Source: an uncultured Porphyromonas sp.
GTDB lineage: Bacteria; Bacteroidota; Bacteroidia; Bacteroidales; Porphyromonadaceae
Direction of reading: 5' to 3'
DNA: 20,797 nt
Assembly (NCBI GenBank): GCA_943912835.1
Contig: CALTVJ010000028.1
Location: 1-20,797 of the forward strand
Shown here: in pieces, positions 7,109 through 14,318 of the stretch
How positions within the stretch are numbered: position 1 is the first letter of the stretch
Layout: each line of letters starts with the position of its first letter
Position numbers and translations under genes: made by a program
The notes under the pieces: generated by a model
The model's input: only the letters and a program-made list of their open reading frames with translations
The model's database searches: none
What the model was told of the DNA's origin: nothing

Positions 7109-7390
7109 CTACTTAGGCTGGGTTAGATACCCCTGTTCGTCTAGTCGGCGAACATAACTACATATAGGTACAATGCGTCTCTGGTGCTCCCCTGCCCATT
7201 TGATGAGCAAATCAACCAATTGACGAGCCAAGCCCTGACCTTGATAATCAGGTGATACAATCGTGTGTGTGGCTAAGAGAGCATCATCACCCTCAAGCTC
7301 AAAAGTTATAAAAGCAACCTCTTTATCTCCCTCTAGTAAGCTTATGCGCCCACTACAGTGGGCAAGTTTAATTGTGTTTGTTAACATCAT
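7109..7390 (-). CDS. Small GNAT-fold acetyltransferase (YjdJ type)
   Basis: A 93-aa protein, the usual length of the minimal YjdJ-like GNAT family. The acetyl-CoA loop is SPDYQGQGLARQLVDLLI (46-63), matching the V-x-P-x-x-Q-G-x-G-x-A pattern. The RIVPICSYV block (72-80) near the C-terminus holds C77, the conserved cysteine after a Pro that typifies this subgroup. The substrate is not known for the family; small-molecule or protein amines are possible. It lies 18 nt after the epimerase gene and 14 nt before the glycosyltransferase gene on the same strand, so it is cotranscribed. Translation may start at either of the two leading ATGs. Confidence 0.82.
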   Translation of the reverse strand: MMLTNTIKLAHCSGRISLLEGDKEVAFITFELEGDDALLATHTIVSPDYQGQGLARQLVDLLIKWAGEHQRRIVPICSYVRRLDEQGYLTQPK

Positions 7391-7408
7391 AAAGTACAGT
7401 ATATAAAT

Positions 7409-8422
7409 CTACAATAAGCCCTCTTTACGCCCCCAAGCGATCATCTCTTGCAAGCCCTCACGAAGATGGTATTTAGGCTTCCAGCCCAAAGATAATAAAG
7501 GCGATATATCACACTGCCAAGAACGCTGCTTGATAAGGGGGTATTTATCTGGATTTAATGGCGTTGCTTTACCAGTCCATTTACTATAATAACCTCCGAT
7601 TTGACAAATCACCCACAACAAAGCAAGTGGAGCTCGGAGAGAGAGAACCCGCTTAGTCCCCAACAGCTCCTTAGCCATATCTCCAAAGGCTTGGTCCGTA
7701 TAGCTGTCACCATCTGCAATAATGTAGCGTTCGTTCTCGGCTTTTTCCTCGTCCAACAAGAAAACGCAAGCTCGGGCTACATCCTCTCCATGTACGAAGG
7801 TCAAGGTTTGAGGAGTAAAACCTGGCATAAAGTTGATGCCGTTTTGGATACTCTTCAAGGCTAACAAAAAGTCTCGTTCTCCCGAGCCATAAACCCCTGT
7901 CGGGAGTAGCATCGTATATTTAAGCCCAGAAGAGACGACATAATGCTCTGCCAACTTCTTACTCTTACCATAGTGGGTCGTTGGCATCTGATTGTCTGTG
8001 ATACGTATGATACCATCAGCGTCTATACCCAGATCGCTATATGAGCTTAGGCTACTTATGTAGAGGAAACGCTCGGGGGACATATTGGCTCTAACGAGCG
8101 CAGAGCAGAGCCTTCTTGTATTCTCGGCATTAGCTTCATAAAATTCATTAGGGTCACCCGTCTTCGTTAAGCCTGCATTATGGACGACATAGTGCCAAGG
8201 AGTCTCCCCATCTGCACGTTGTACTTCATTCAAGGTCTTAAGCATAGCCTCCTCATCGCCATAATCAAGCACAACAATCTGTACCCCCTCGGGAGCTCCA
8301 TATCTGGCACTCTGAGGGCGAAGGGCTATAGTCACCTCCAGGCCAGCCTCCAAGGCTATACGCACAAGGTGCGAGCCGATAAATCCACTCGCACCTGTTA
8401 TAAGTATTCTTTTTTTATTCAT
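7409..8422 (-). CDS. NAD(P)-dependent epimerase/dehydratase (extended SDR)
   Basis: A 337-aa extended short-chain dehydrogenase. The Rossmann dinucleotide motif GASGFIG (10-16) follows RILIT at the N-terminus; HNAG (81-84) marks the fourth strand, and the catalytic pair is Y151-x3-K155 (HYGKSK), with the Ser cluster YISSLSS around 121-127. The C-terminal third resembles the 3-beta-HSD/dihydroflavonol reductase-like epimerases that act on sugars or lipids, and no sugar-specific motif tells which. The start is 5 nt after the MCE gene stop and there is no promoter between, so it is in the envelope operon. Sugar nucleotide modification for the downstream glycosyltransferase is an attractive but unproven role. 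Confidence 0.85.
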   Translation of the reverse strand: MNKKRILITGASGFIGSHLVRIALEAGLEVTIALRPQSARYGAPEGVQIVVLDYGDEEAMLKTLNEVQRADGETPWHYVVHNAGLTKTGDPNEFYEANAENTRRLCSALVRANMSPERFLYISSLSSYSDLGIDADGIIRITDNQMPTTHYGKSKKLAEHYVVSSGLKYTMLLPTGVYGSGERDFLLALKSIQNGINFMPGFTPQTLTFVHGEDVARACVFLLDEEKAENERYIIADGDSYTDQAFGDMAKELLGTKRVLSLRAPLALLWVICQIGGYYSKWTGKATPLNPDKYPLIKQRSWQCDISPLLSLGWKPKYHLREGLQEMIAWGRKEGLL

Positions 8423-8427
8423 CTTGC

Positions 8428-9324
8428 TTACTGCTTTCGTCCAAAGATAGAGAAATGAACGTATCTCTTAGGGTTAGCCTTTAAGTCTTTCATTAGTGCC
8501 TCTGCACTCGAAGCTAGACTATCCAAACGATTATACAGACTCGGGTCATTCATAAGCTTACCCATCGTCCCCTTATCGCTATTGAGCTCTTGAGATAATT
8601 TCGCAAAGTTTTTGCTCGTTTCGTTAAGGTTTGCCACCAAGCTATCCAAAGGTAGACGTTCGGCTTTGTGACCTACGACGGCAAGACTCTTGGTTAGATT
8701 GTTCATATTCTGCACCAACTCGGGCATAGGCTTAAGTGTCGTGTTGAGCTGAGCCATAGCCCTATTCATCTGCATTGATGAGTGATTGAGATTATGTAGC
8801 ATCGAGTCTATAGCTGGGTTTGCTGCTACTTCATTAAGTCGCTTAAGCATCGCCATTATCTCGGGCATCATCTTGACTAGATCAGGCAAAAGTTTCTCAT
8901 TGACCGTGGTCATCATATCATCACTTAGAGCCACGGGTATTGAGTCTCCACTGGTAAGAAATTTGCCCGTCGTTTCCTCTGGAGCCGATATCACAAGCTC
9001 TGCTCCACTAAGCAAGTTTGTCTTTACCTTGATGCTACTGCCCTTGGGTATTTGCACATTCGGGTCAAGCCCCAAAACAAGATCTGCGCCATAGCCACGC
9101 TTAGTGTCGTAGGAAAACTCCACCTTTTGTACAGAACCCACCTTGTAACCACTAATCATTACGGGAGTAGCTACGGCTGTTCCATTCAAGTTTGTGAGCC
9201 GAACCATGTATCGATTCTCTGGTTCGAATAGATTAATGCCTTTTAAAAAGTTAATCCCCAGATAAGCTAAGACAAAAGCAACAGCTGCGATAAGACCTAT
9301 TTTGACCTCATTTCTTACTTTCAT
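8428..9324 (-). CDS. MCE-domain (MlaD-like) lipid-transport protein
   Basis: A 298-aa protein with one N-terminal transmembrane helix (about 7-28) and a single MCE domain (about 37-115, including VMISGYKVGSVQKVEF and LLSGAELVIS). A long helical C-terminal region (150-285) follows, with NLNHSSMQMNRAMAQLN-type heptads. This is the layout of MlaD-like substrate-binding proteins: anchored in the inner membrane, hexameric in the periplasm, passing phospholipids between membranes together with MlaE/MlaF-type ABC parts. Those ABC genes are not in this window. It is first in the operon. A -7 box is found at 9408-9415 on the minus strand, and a mobile element copy begins only 28 bp beyond that box. 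Confidence 0.88.
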   Translation of the reverse strand: MKVRNEVKIGLIAAVAFVLAYLGINFLKGINLFEPENRYMVRLTNLNGTAVATPVMISGYKVGSVQKVEFSYDTKRGYGADLVLGLDPNVQIPKGSSIKVKTNLLSGAELVISAPEETTGKFLTSGDSIPVALSDDMMTTVNEKLLPDLVKMMPEIMAMLKRLNEVAANPAIDSMLHNLNHSSMQMNRAMAQLNTTLKPMPELVQNMNNLTKSLAVVGHKAERLPLDSLVANLNETSKNFAKLSQELNSDKGTMGKLMNDPSLYNRLDSLASSAEALMKDLKANPKRYVHFSIFGRKQ

Positions 9325-9407
9325 TATTCCTAAATTCTGCTTTGACGGTTTAATTTATCTAACGTATAATTAAATATAAAGGTTCAAGGAGTACCCAATA
9401 TCAACAA

Positions 9408-9415
9408 CAAAGATA
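9408..9415 (-). promoter_or_regulatory. -7 box of the MCE operon
   Basis: Minus-strand TATCTTTG, an exact TAnnTTTG match, 83 nt upstream of the MCE gene start. No TTG is found at the expected -33 distance. The 174-bp element copy 2 starts at 9443, just beyond the promoter region. Confidence 0.55.
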
Positions 9416-9442
9416 CACAAAGCCCAAAGACTAAGCCATCAT

Positions 9443-9616
9443 GAGACCGTTACACGGGTTACAAAATGACAAGTCAAACTTGTCATTTTGAGAGATTTTG
9501 CAGAATGCGGTAATCGCAAGGCATTGAGACTGAGGGCGACGGGAGTTTACTCTTGTAAATGACCAAGCCCAAATGTCGAAAATAACGAAGCGAGTGCCGT
9601 ATTGTGTAATAATCTC
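9443..9616 (-). mobile_element. 174-bp MITE-like element, copy 2 (inverted)
   Basis: Same length as the other copies but in reverse orientation. In element orientation it starts GAGATTATTACACAATACGG and ends GTAACCCGTGTAACGGTCTC. The flanking direct repeat is ATCAT (9438-9442 and 9617-9621). Both its ends carry TTACAC where copy 1 has TTGCAT/C, so the two ends of this copy resemble each other more than they resemble other copies. The internal hairpin is a perfect 12-bp stem with a 3-nt loop. It lies between the korB 3' end and the MCE operon promoter. The remaining gap 9622-9717 holds no gene. Confidence 0.9.
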
Positions 9617-9717
9617 ATCATAAAAAAGCAACACAAGAGATCTAAGTACACTTACCCGACCTCTTGCGCCAATTCACTAGCCTACCCAAGAGCCACAGAC
9701 TCTTACAAAGATAAACA

Positions 9718-10749
9718 CTACTTTACCTCCCAATATGGCTCTTTGAGCATGACCTCTGCAAGACTACGCTCACTCTTCTTAGCTTGTACTTCCTCAATCT
9801 GGTCGCAGACAGCCGCGTCATAAGAGATAGCCTCAACATCGCGTATTACCCCTAAAGCTATGGGCAAATCGTCACCGCTCATCATCGCAAGCATATTATG
9901 TAGTGTGACATCACACTCGTGTGCATCGTGCGTAAGGATATCATCTAGGGTATAACCATCTTCCCCAATCGTTACGGCACGCAAGCGCAAGCCCTCCAAG
10001 ATCAAGCCTTTGTTTTTGTCACGCCCAAAAATCATCTTCTCGCCATGCCTTAGCGTAATGGTTCTATCATCTCGCACTTCTTTGCTTGCATACGATTTAT
10101 GAATACCATCATTAAAGATGACACAATTCACCAACACCTCAAGTACTGCAGTACCCTTGTGCTTGGCACTCTCTTGCATACAATATTGTAGATTTTTCAT
10201 ATCTACATCTATAGCGCGAGCGAAGAACTTGCCTCTAGCTCCCAGAGCCAACTCTGCAGGGATAAATGGATCTTCAACCGTACCATAGGGCGAACTCTTA
10301 GAGACAAAGCCACGATCACTCGTTGGCGAATACTGCCCCTTGGTCAATCCATAAATACGGTTATTGAAGAGGATGATATTGACGTCTACATTACGACGCA
10401 CAGCGTGAATAAAGTGGTTACCACCGATTGCCAAACTATCACCATCACCCGAAACAACCCAGACGCTAAGGTCTGGATTAGCTGTTTTGACGCCCGTAGC
10501 AATAGCTGCCGCACGTCCATGGATCGTATGGAAACCATAGGTATTCATATAGTAAGGCAAACGTGAAGAACAGCCTATCCCCGATATGACAGCCATATTA
10601 TGCGGAGCTACATTAAGCTCTGCCATGGCTTTGTATAGTGTTGCTAAGACAGCGTGATCACCACAGCCAGGACACCAACGCACCTGCTGATCGCTCTTGA
10701 AGTCTGTTGCCTTAAAACTTGGGCTCGAACAATTAGTACACTGCTCCAT
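9718..10749 (-). CDS. korB: 2-oxoglutarate:ferredoxin oxidoreductase, beta subunit
   Basis: A 343-aa beta subunit carrying thiamine diphosphate and a [4Fe-4S] cluster. It shows WCPGCGDHAVL (25-35), GIGCSSR (57-63), and the ThDP/Mg motif GDGDSLAIGGNHFIHAVRRN (101-120) followed by NNRIYGLTKGQYSPTS. Cysteines 26, 29, 60 and 209 are spaced as the cluster ligands of this family. With KorA it converts 2-oxoglutarate and CoA to succinyl-CoA and CO2, reducing ferredoxin; in anaerobic Bacteroidales this replaces 2-oxoglutarate dehydrogenase and can run reductively. It starts 2 nt after the korA stop on the same strand, so the two are translationally linked. The extra N-terminal CxxC (C4, C7) is of unknown use. 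Confidence 0.93.
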   Translation of the reverse strand: MEQCTNCSSPSFKATDFKSDQQVRWCPGCGDHAVLATLYKAMAELNVAPHNMAVISGIGCSSRLPYYMNTYGFHTIHGRAAAIATGVKTANPDLSVWVVSGDGDSLAIGGNHFIHAVRRNVDVNIILFNNRIYGLTKGQYSPTSDRGFVSKSSPYGTVEDPFIPAELALGARGKFFARAIDVDMKNLQYCMQESAKHKGTAVLEVLVNCVIFNDGIHKSYASKEVRDDRTITLRHGEKMIFGRDKNKGLILEGLRLRAVTIGEDGYTLDDILTHDAHECDVTLHNMLAMMSGDDLPIALGVIRDVEAISYDAAVCDQIEEVQAKKSERSLAEVMLKEPYWEVK

Positions 10750-10751
10750 GA

Positions 10752-12611
10752 TTATTTACCTGCTAAGATGTTTGTATAAGCCTCCACAAGCTCCGATACT
10801 GTGAAGGGTTGTCCTGTCACTCGATTATATTGATATGGGCTGAAGCCTGGCATCACACCTCTCAAATAGCTAGCAAATTGTCCACAGTTTTGCTCTACAA
10901 CGACAACTCTCTTGTAGCGACGAAGTATCTCTTCACTATTCAGTGGCAGTGGATTGACAAAAGCAAAATGCGCTAATGCCACTTTATGCCCACGAGCTTG
11001 CATCGCCTCCATGCTCTCATAGAGATGGCCATAAGTTCCACCCCAGCCAACAATGAGCAAATCTGCATCTGCATCACCCTCTAGCTGCAAATGAGGTATA
11101 TCGTTAGCGATCTGCTCTACTTTTTCTCGGCGTACACGCACCATCAATTCATGGTTATCTCCATCTGTGCTGATTGCACTGGTATGATAATCCTTCTCCA
11201 AGCCCCCCAAACGATGTTGGTAACCCTCATCACCTGGGATAGCCCAATAACGTACCTGTTTACCCTCTTGGCGCTCGTAGGGTCTCCAAAGCACCTCACT
11301 CTCCGGACGCTGGGCTATAAATGGAGGCTTAATGCTGGGCAATGCCTCTAAGTCTGGAATACGAAAAGCCGAAGAGCCATTGGCAATGAATGAATCTGTG
11401 AGCAATATGACAGGAGTCATGTGCTCCATAGCTATCTTCGCTGCCCAATACGCCATATAGAAGCAATTCTCGGGGGTCGTTGCCGCCAACACAGGCATCG
11501 GACTCTCTCCATTACGTCCATAGAGAGCTTGCATCAGGTCAGTTTGCTCACTCTTGGTGGGCATACCCGTAGAGGGACCTGCACGTTGTACATCGACAAT
11601 AACCAAGGGAAGCTCCGATATGACACTTAATCCCATCGCCTCTCCTTTGAGAGCCAAACCAGGTCCAGAGGTCGTCGTTACAGCCAAATTACCAGCGAAG
11701 GCAGCACCTATGGCAGTACAGATACCTGCGATTTCGTCTTCGGCTTGCACCGTTTTTACCCCCAAAGCTTTGTGCTTCGACAACTCATGCAATATATCCG
11801 TAGCAGGCGTAATGGGGTACGAGCCCAAAAACAGCTTACGTCCTGATGCCTCAGCTGCGGCAATCAATCCATAAGCTGTCGCTTTATTACCATTGATATC
11901 GATATACTTACCTGGCTTTTGTTGAGATGTCTCCACACGATAAGTGGTCGTAGAGGCATGCGTATTGGCTCCAAAGTTGAAGCCATCGTTTAGTGCCTTG
12001 ACGTTGGCTGCACATAGCTCTGGCTTCTTACCAAACTTGCGTTTGAGAAAGCTCTCGGCATGCTCCAACGGACGCTCAAACAACCAACAGATGAGCCCAA
12101 GAGCAAACATATTTTTGCAACGTATAGCACTCTTATTGTCTAAGCCAAACTCAGCTAATCCCTCCTTAACCATTGAGGTAATAGGGGCAGCTATAATCTG
12201 TTGGGAGAGAAGACCAAGCTCTTCAAAAGGATTATCTGTCTCAAATTCGGCCTTACGGAGGTCATTCTCACGAAATGAATCCTGGTCGATGATAATCAAA
12301 CTATCACGTTTGAGATGCTTTTTGTTTACTTTGAGTGCCGCAGCATTCATCGCTACCAGCACATCAGCTTCGTCTCCTGGTGCTTTGACACAATTAGGAC
12401 CAATATGCACTTGGAAGCCCGATACACCACTTAATGTCCCTTGTGGGGCGCGTATCTCTGCTGGGAAATCGGGAAAGGTTGCTACCGTATTCCCCAACAT
12501 AGCACTTAGGTCCGTAAAAATCGTCCCTGTAAGCTGCATACCATCACCCGAGTCGCCCGAGAAGCGAATCACCACATCTCTCAGGTCTTTGACTGTCGTC
12601 TGTCCGTTCAT
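10752..12611 (-). CDS. korA: 2-oxoglutarate:ferredoxin oxidoreductase, gamma-alpha fused subunit
   Basis: A 619-aa fusion, the normal length for the fused form. Residues 11-215 are the gamma domain (IRFSGDSGDGMQLTG at 15-29, then FPDFPAEIRAPQGT). Residues 240-619 are the alpha domain, with GSYPITPATDILHELSKH (263-280, the YPITP substrate-binding motif), QAEDEIAG (289-296) and TTTSGPG (312-318). It pairs with KorB, whose gene follows after 2 nt. No ferredoxin-type KorD gene is present. A large antisense open frame over its first half is a coding shadow. A candidate promoter lies about 145 nt upstream. The choice of 2-oxoglutarate over other 2-oxoacids is from family resemblance, not direct evidence. 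Confidence 0.92.
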   Translation of the reverse strand: MNGQTTVKDLRDVVIRFSGDSGDGMQLTGTIFTDLSAMLGNTVATFPDFPAEIRAPQGTLSGVSGFQVHIGPNCVKAPGDEADVLVAMNAAALKVNKKHLKRDSLIIIDQDSFRENDLRKAEFETDNPFEELGLLSQQIIAAPITSMVKEGLAEFGLDNKSAIRCKNMFALGLICWLFERPLEHAESFLKRKFGKKPELCAANVKALNDGFNFGANTHASTTTYRVETSQQKPGKYIDINGNKATAYGLIAAAEASGRKLFLGSYPITPATDILHELSKHKALGVKTVQAEDEIAGICTAIGAAFAGNLAVTTTSGPGLALKGEAMGLSVISELPLVIVDVQRAGPSTGMPTKSEQTDLMQALYGRNGESPMPVLAATTPENCFYMAYWAAKIAMEHMTPVILLTDSFIANGSSAFRIPDLEALPSIKPPFIAQRPESEVLWRPYERQEGKQVRYWAIPGDEGYQHRLGGLEKDYHTSAISTDGDNHELMVRVRREKVEQIANDIPHLQLEGDADADLLIVGWGGTYGHLYESMEAMQARGHKVALAHFAFVNPLPLNSEEILRRYKRVVVVEQNCGQFASYLRGVMPGFSPYQYNRVTGQPFTVSELVEAYTNILAGK

Positions 12612-12756
12612 AACAAATGATGACTTGACTAATGTCTTTAAATAAGAATGATTATTAAAGAGTTTTTATTTTCTACTCCACTACGCTTACCCCTTCAGTT
12701 GTGAGTTAATCCACAGGTTAGCGAATTTCTTCGTCAATCGTAGGACTAAGCATCTG

Positions 12757-12787
12757 CAAACTTAAGGAATAATAATTGATTTAACAA
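12757..12787 (-). promoter_or_regulatory. Candidate promoter of korAB
   Basis: Minus-strand TTG (12787-12785), 20-nt spacer, TAAGTTTG (12764-12757), fitting the TTG/TAnnTTTG pattern. It would give a leader of about 140 nt. Otherwise 12612-12834 shows no gene. Confidence 0.5.
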
Positions 12788-12834
12788 GTCTAGGCGTAAA
12801 TATCATTAAGGGGGCTTCCAAAGTCTATAGATAG

Positions 12835-13008
12835 GAGACTATTGCATAATACGGCACTCACTTCGTTATTTTCGACATTCGGGCTTGGTCATTTACAAGA
12901 GTAAACTCCCGTCGCCCTCAGTCTCAATGCCTTGCGATTACCGCATTCTGCAAAATCTCTCAAAATGACAAGCTAAACTTGTCATTTTGTAACCCGTCGA
13001 GCGGTCTC
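12835..13008 (+). mobile_element. 174-bp MITE-like element, copy 3
   Basis: Starts GAGACTATTGCATAATACGG and ends GTAACCCGTCGAGCGGTCTC, flanked directly by AGATAG on both sides (12829-12834 and 13009-13014), a 6-bp repeat where the other copies have 5. It is identical to copy 4 except in the hairpin loop and in four bases near the right end. It lies between the divergent korA and membrane-protein genes. The remaining 13009-13261 shows no gene or RNA I can recognise. Confidence 0.9.
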
Positions 13009-13261
13009 AGATAGAGATGATAATTCACTCGGTAGAGCGACAAGTGTCCTCTCAGTGAAGCGATGATCTTCGTCTAAGTTGATCGATTTCTATACATTCA
13101 CTAGGCAAAGGACAAAGGGATATAGCAAGAAACAACAGTAAGCACAACACATTAAAAACAAGCGCATTATAAACAAACGTGCCATCAGTGTAGAGAAATG
13201 GGAACCAGCCCTATATCGCAATAAGAATTATCAACCTAACGAAAAGAAGTTTTTAATACAA

Positions 13262-13293
13262 TTTGATTTATATCATAAACTTTATTACTTTTG
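13262..13293 (+). promoter_or_regulatory. Promoter of the membrane protein-regulator pair
   Basis: TTTG (13262-13265), 20-nt spacer, TACTTTTG (13286-13293): a complete Bacteroidetes -33/-7 pair about 40 nt upstream of the ATG at 13333. Confidence 0.75.
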
Positions 13294-13332
13294 TCGTATA
13301 AACTTGATATACTCTTCTAAAAATTAAACACT

Positions 13333-13953
13333 ATGAAGACAAATACTTTTGACCCGCAACAAAGCATCAAAACTATTGAGGCTACACTACAACGCAGCAA
13401 TCAAATCATTCAACGAGACACAGCCAAGCCTCTCATTCTATGGGGATACCTATCAGTTTTTGTTAGCCTATTGGTAACCTTTACACTTCCTCTACTAGGT
13501 ACTAAAGCCCACTTTATTTGGGTGCTTATGCCACTCATAGGCTATCCTTTATCTTACTTGTTTCTACCTCGCAAACATAGAGATACCAACAGAAGCAATC
13601 CTATTCTGCGTTATACCTCTATCTTGTGGTTAGTTCTCGGATTAACTTGTGCATCTGTTGGTTTTTTCCTTGGCTTCAGAGGCTACGAGCTATTCAAAAT
13701 GGATCCAATAAACTTCATTCTACCCTTTGTTACACTAATTTTAACGATAGGCATGCTTATCACAGGGCTTAGCTTACGTATCAAAGCCTATTATTGGAGC
13801 GCTTGTATTGGCTCTATCTATCTCATCATTTGGGGGATCGGATACATACCTGAGAATAGACTGATTTTATCTTTTGCTGTCTTACAATTGCTGATGCAGT
13901 GCGTTACGGGACATTTCCTTCAGTATCAAAATCGTAAACCCAGCAAGCGATGA
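13333..13953 (+). CDS. Polytopic inner-membrane protein of unknown function
   Basis: A 206-aa protein with about six hydrophobic helices (near 33-55, 61-79, 95-117, 124-147, 151-171 and 177-196) after a polar 30-residue N-terminus, and a basic tail ending NRKPSKR. No enzyme or transporter motif is visible. Its last four bases overlap the start of the winged-helix regulator gene (ATGA), so the two products are made together. That arrangement, membrane protein plus small regulator plus outer-membrane protein, suggests a locally controlled unit in which the membrane protein might sense a signal or modulate the regulator; this is inference from context. I cannot name a family. Confidence 0.75.
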   Translation: MKTNTFDPQQSIKTIEATLQRSNQIIQRDTAKPLILWGYLSVFVSLLVTFTLPLLGTKAHFIWVLMPLIGYPLSYLFLPRKHRDTNRSNPILRYTSILWLVLGLTCASVGFFLGFRGYELFKMDPINFILPFVTLILTIGMLITGLSLRIKAYYWSACIGSIYLIIWGIGYIPENRLILSFAVLQLLMQCVTGHFLQYQNRKPSKR

Positions 13954-14246
13954 GTAGCCGATTATCCTTAGACCCCTTACTCTTGACAGAGTTACGTCTA
14001 GCCATCATGTCTATACTCGTCCAAATGGAGGAAGTCGATTATAATCATATCAAGGAGGTAACAGGAGCTACGGCTGGCAACATCAGCGTACAAAGTGAGA
14101 AACTTGCCGAAGCTCATTACATAGAGATCATCAAAGGATTTGAGGGGAAGCGACCCAAAACGCTGTATCGCATCACCGAGAGCGGTAGAGATGCATTCTT
14201 CAGTCACTTCGATGCGCTCAAAAGCTACCTGCCAAGCGATAAATAA
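13950..14246 (+). CDS. Small winged-helix transcriptional regulator (HTH_34-like)
   Basis: A 98-aa protein consisting of a single winged-helix domain: ELRLAIMSILV (helix 1), DYNHIKEVTGATAGNISVQSEKLAEAHYIEII (helix-turn-helix, about 28-60), and a wing with GKRPKTLYRITESGRDAF (66-83). The KTLYxITxxGRxAF pattern is typical of the MarR-like HTH_34 group. It would bind DNA as a dimer in the cytoplasm. It overlaps the membrane-protein gene by 4 nt and precedes the outer-membrane protein gene by 72 nt, where a separate -7 box lies, so the outer-membrane gene is a reasonable target. Whether it represses or activates is not visible. Confidence 0.85.
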   Translation: MSSRLSLDPLLLTELRLAIMSILVQMEEVDYNHIKEVTGATAGNISVQSEKLAEAHYIEIIKGFEGKRPKTLYRITESGRDAFFSHFDALKSYLPSDK

Positions 14247-14275
14247 AAAACAGAGCAAATACTAACAAAATATGA

Positions 14276-14283
14276 TATATTTG
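14276..14283 (+). promoter_or_regulatory. -7 box of the outer-membrane protein gene
   Basis: TATATTTG, a TAnnTTTG match 35 nt upstream of the ATG at 14319, in the gap after the regulator gene. No -33 TTG at the right distance, which could mean it needs an activator. Confidence 0.45.
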
Positions 14284-14318
14284 TATAGGTAATCATCATT
14301 AAATTACATTACTAAATC

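Noticed and set aside
9431..9634. A 67-codon open frame within mobile element copy 2 (and 3611-3835 beside copy 1)
   Set aside because: The frames run across element ends or the 26-bp palindrome and are not kept between element copies, so the element is non-coding.
11944..12645. A 233-codon open frame antisense to korA
   Set aside because: It lies wholly opposite a strongly conserved coding region, is Ser/Arg/Pro-rich and low in complexity, and has no recognisable domain; it is a coding shadow.
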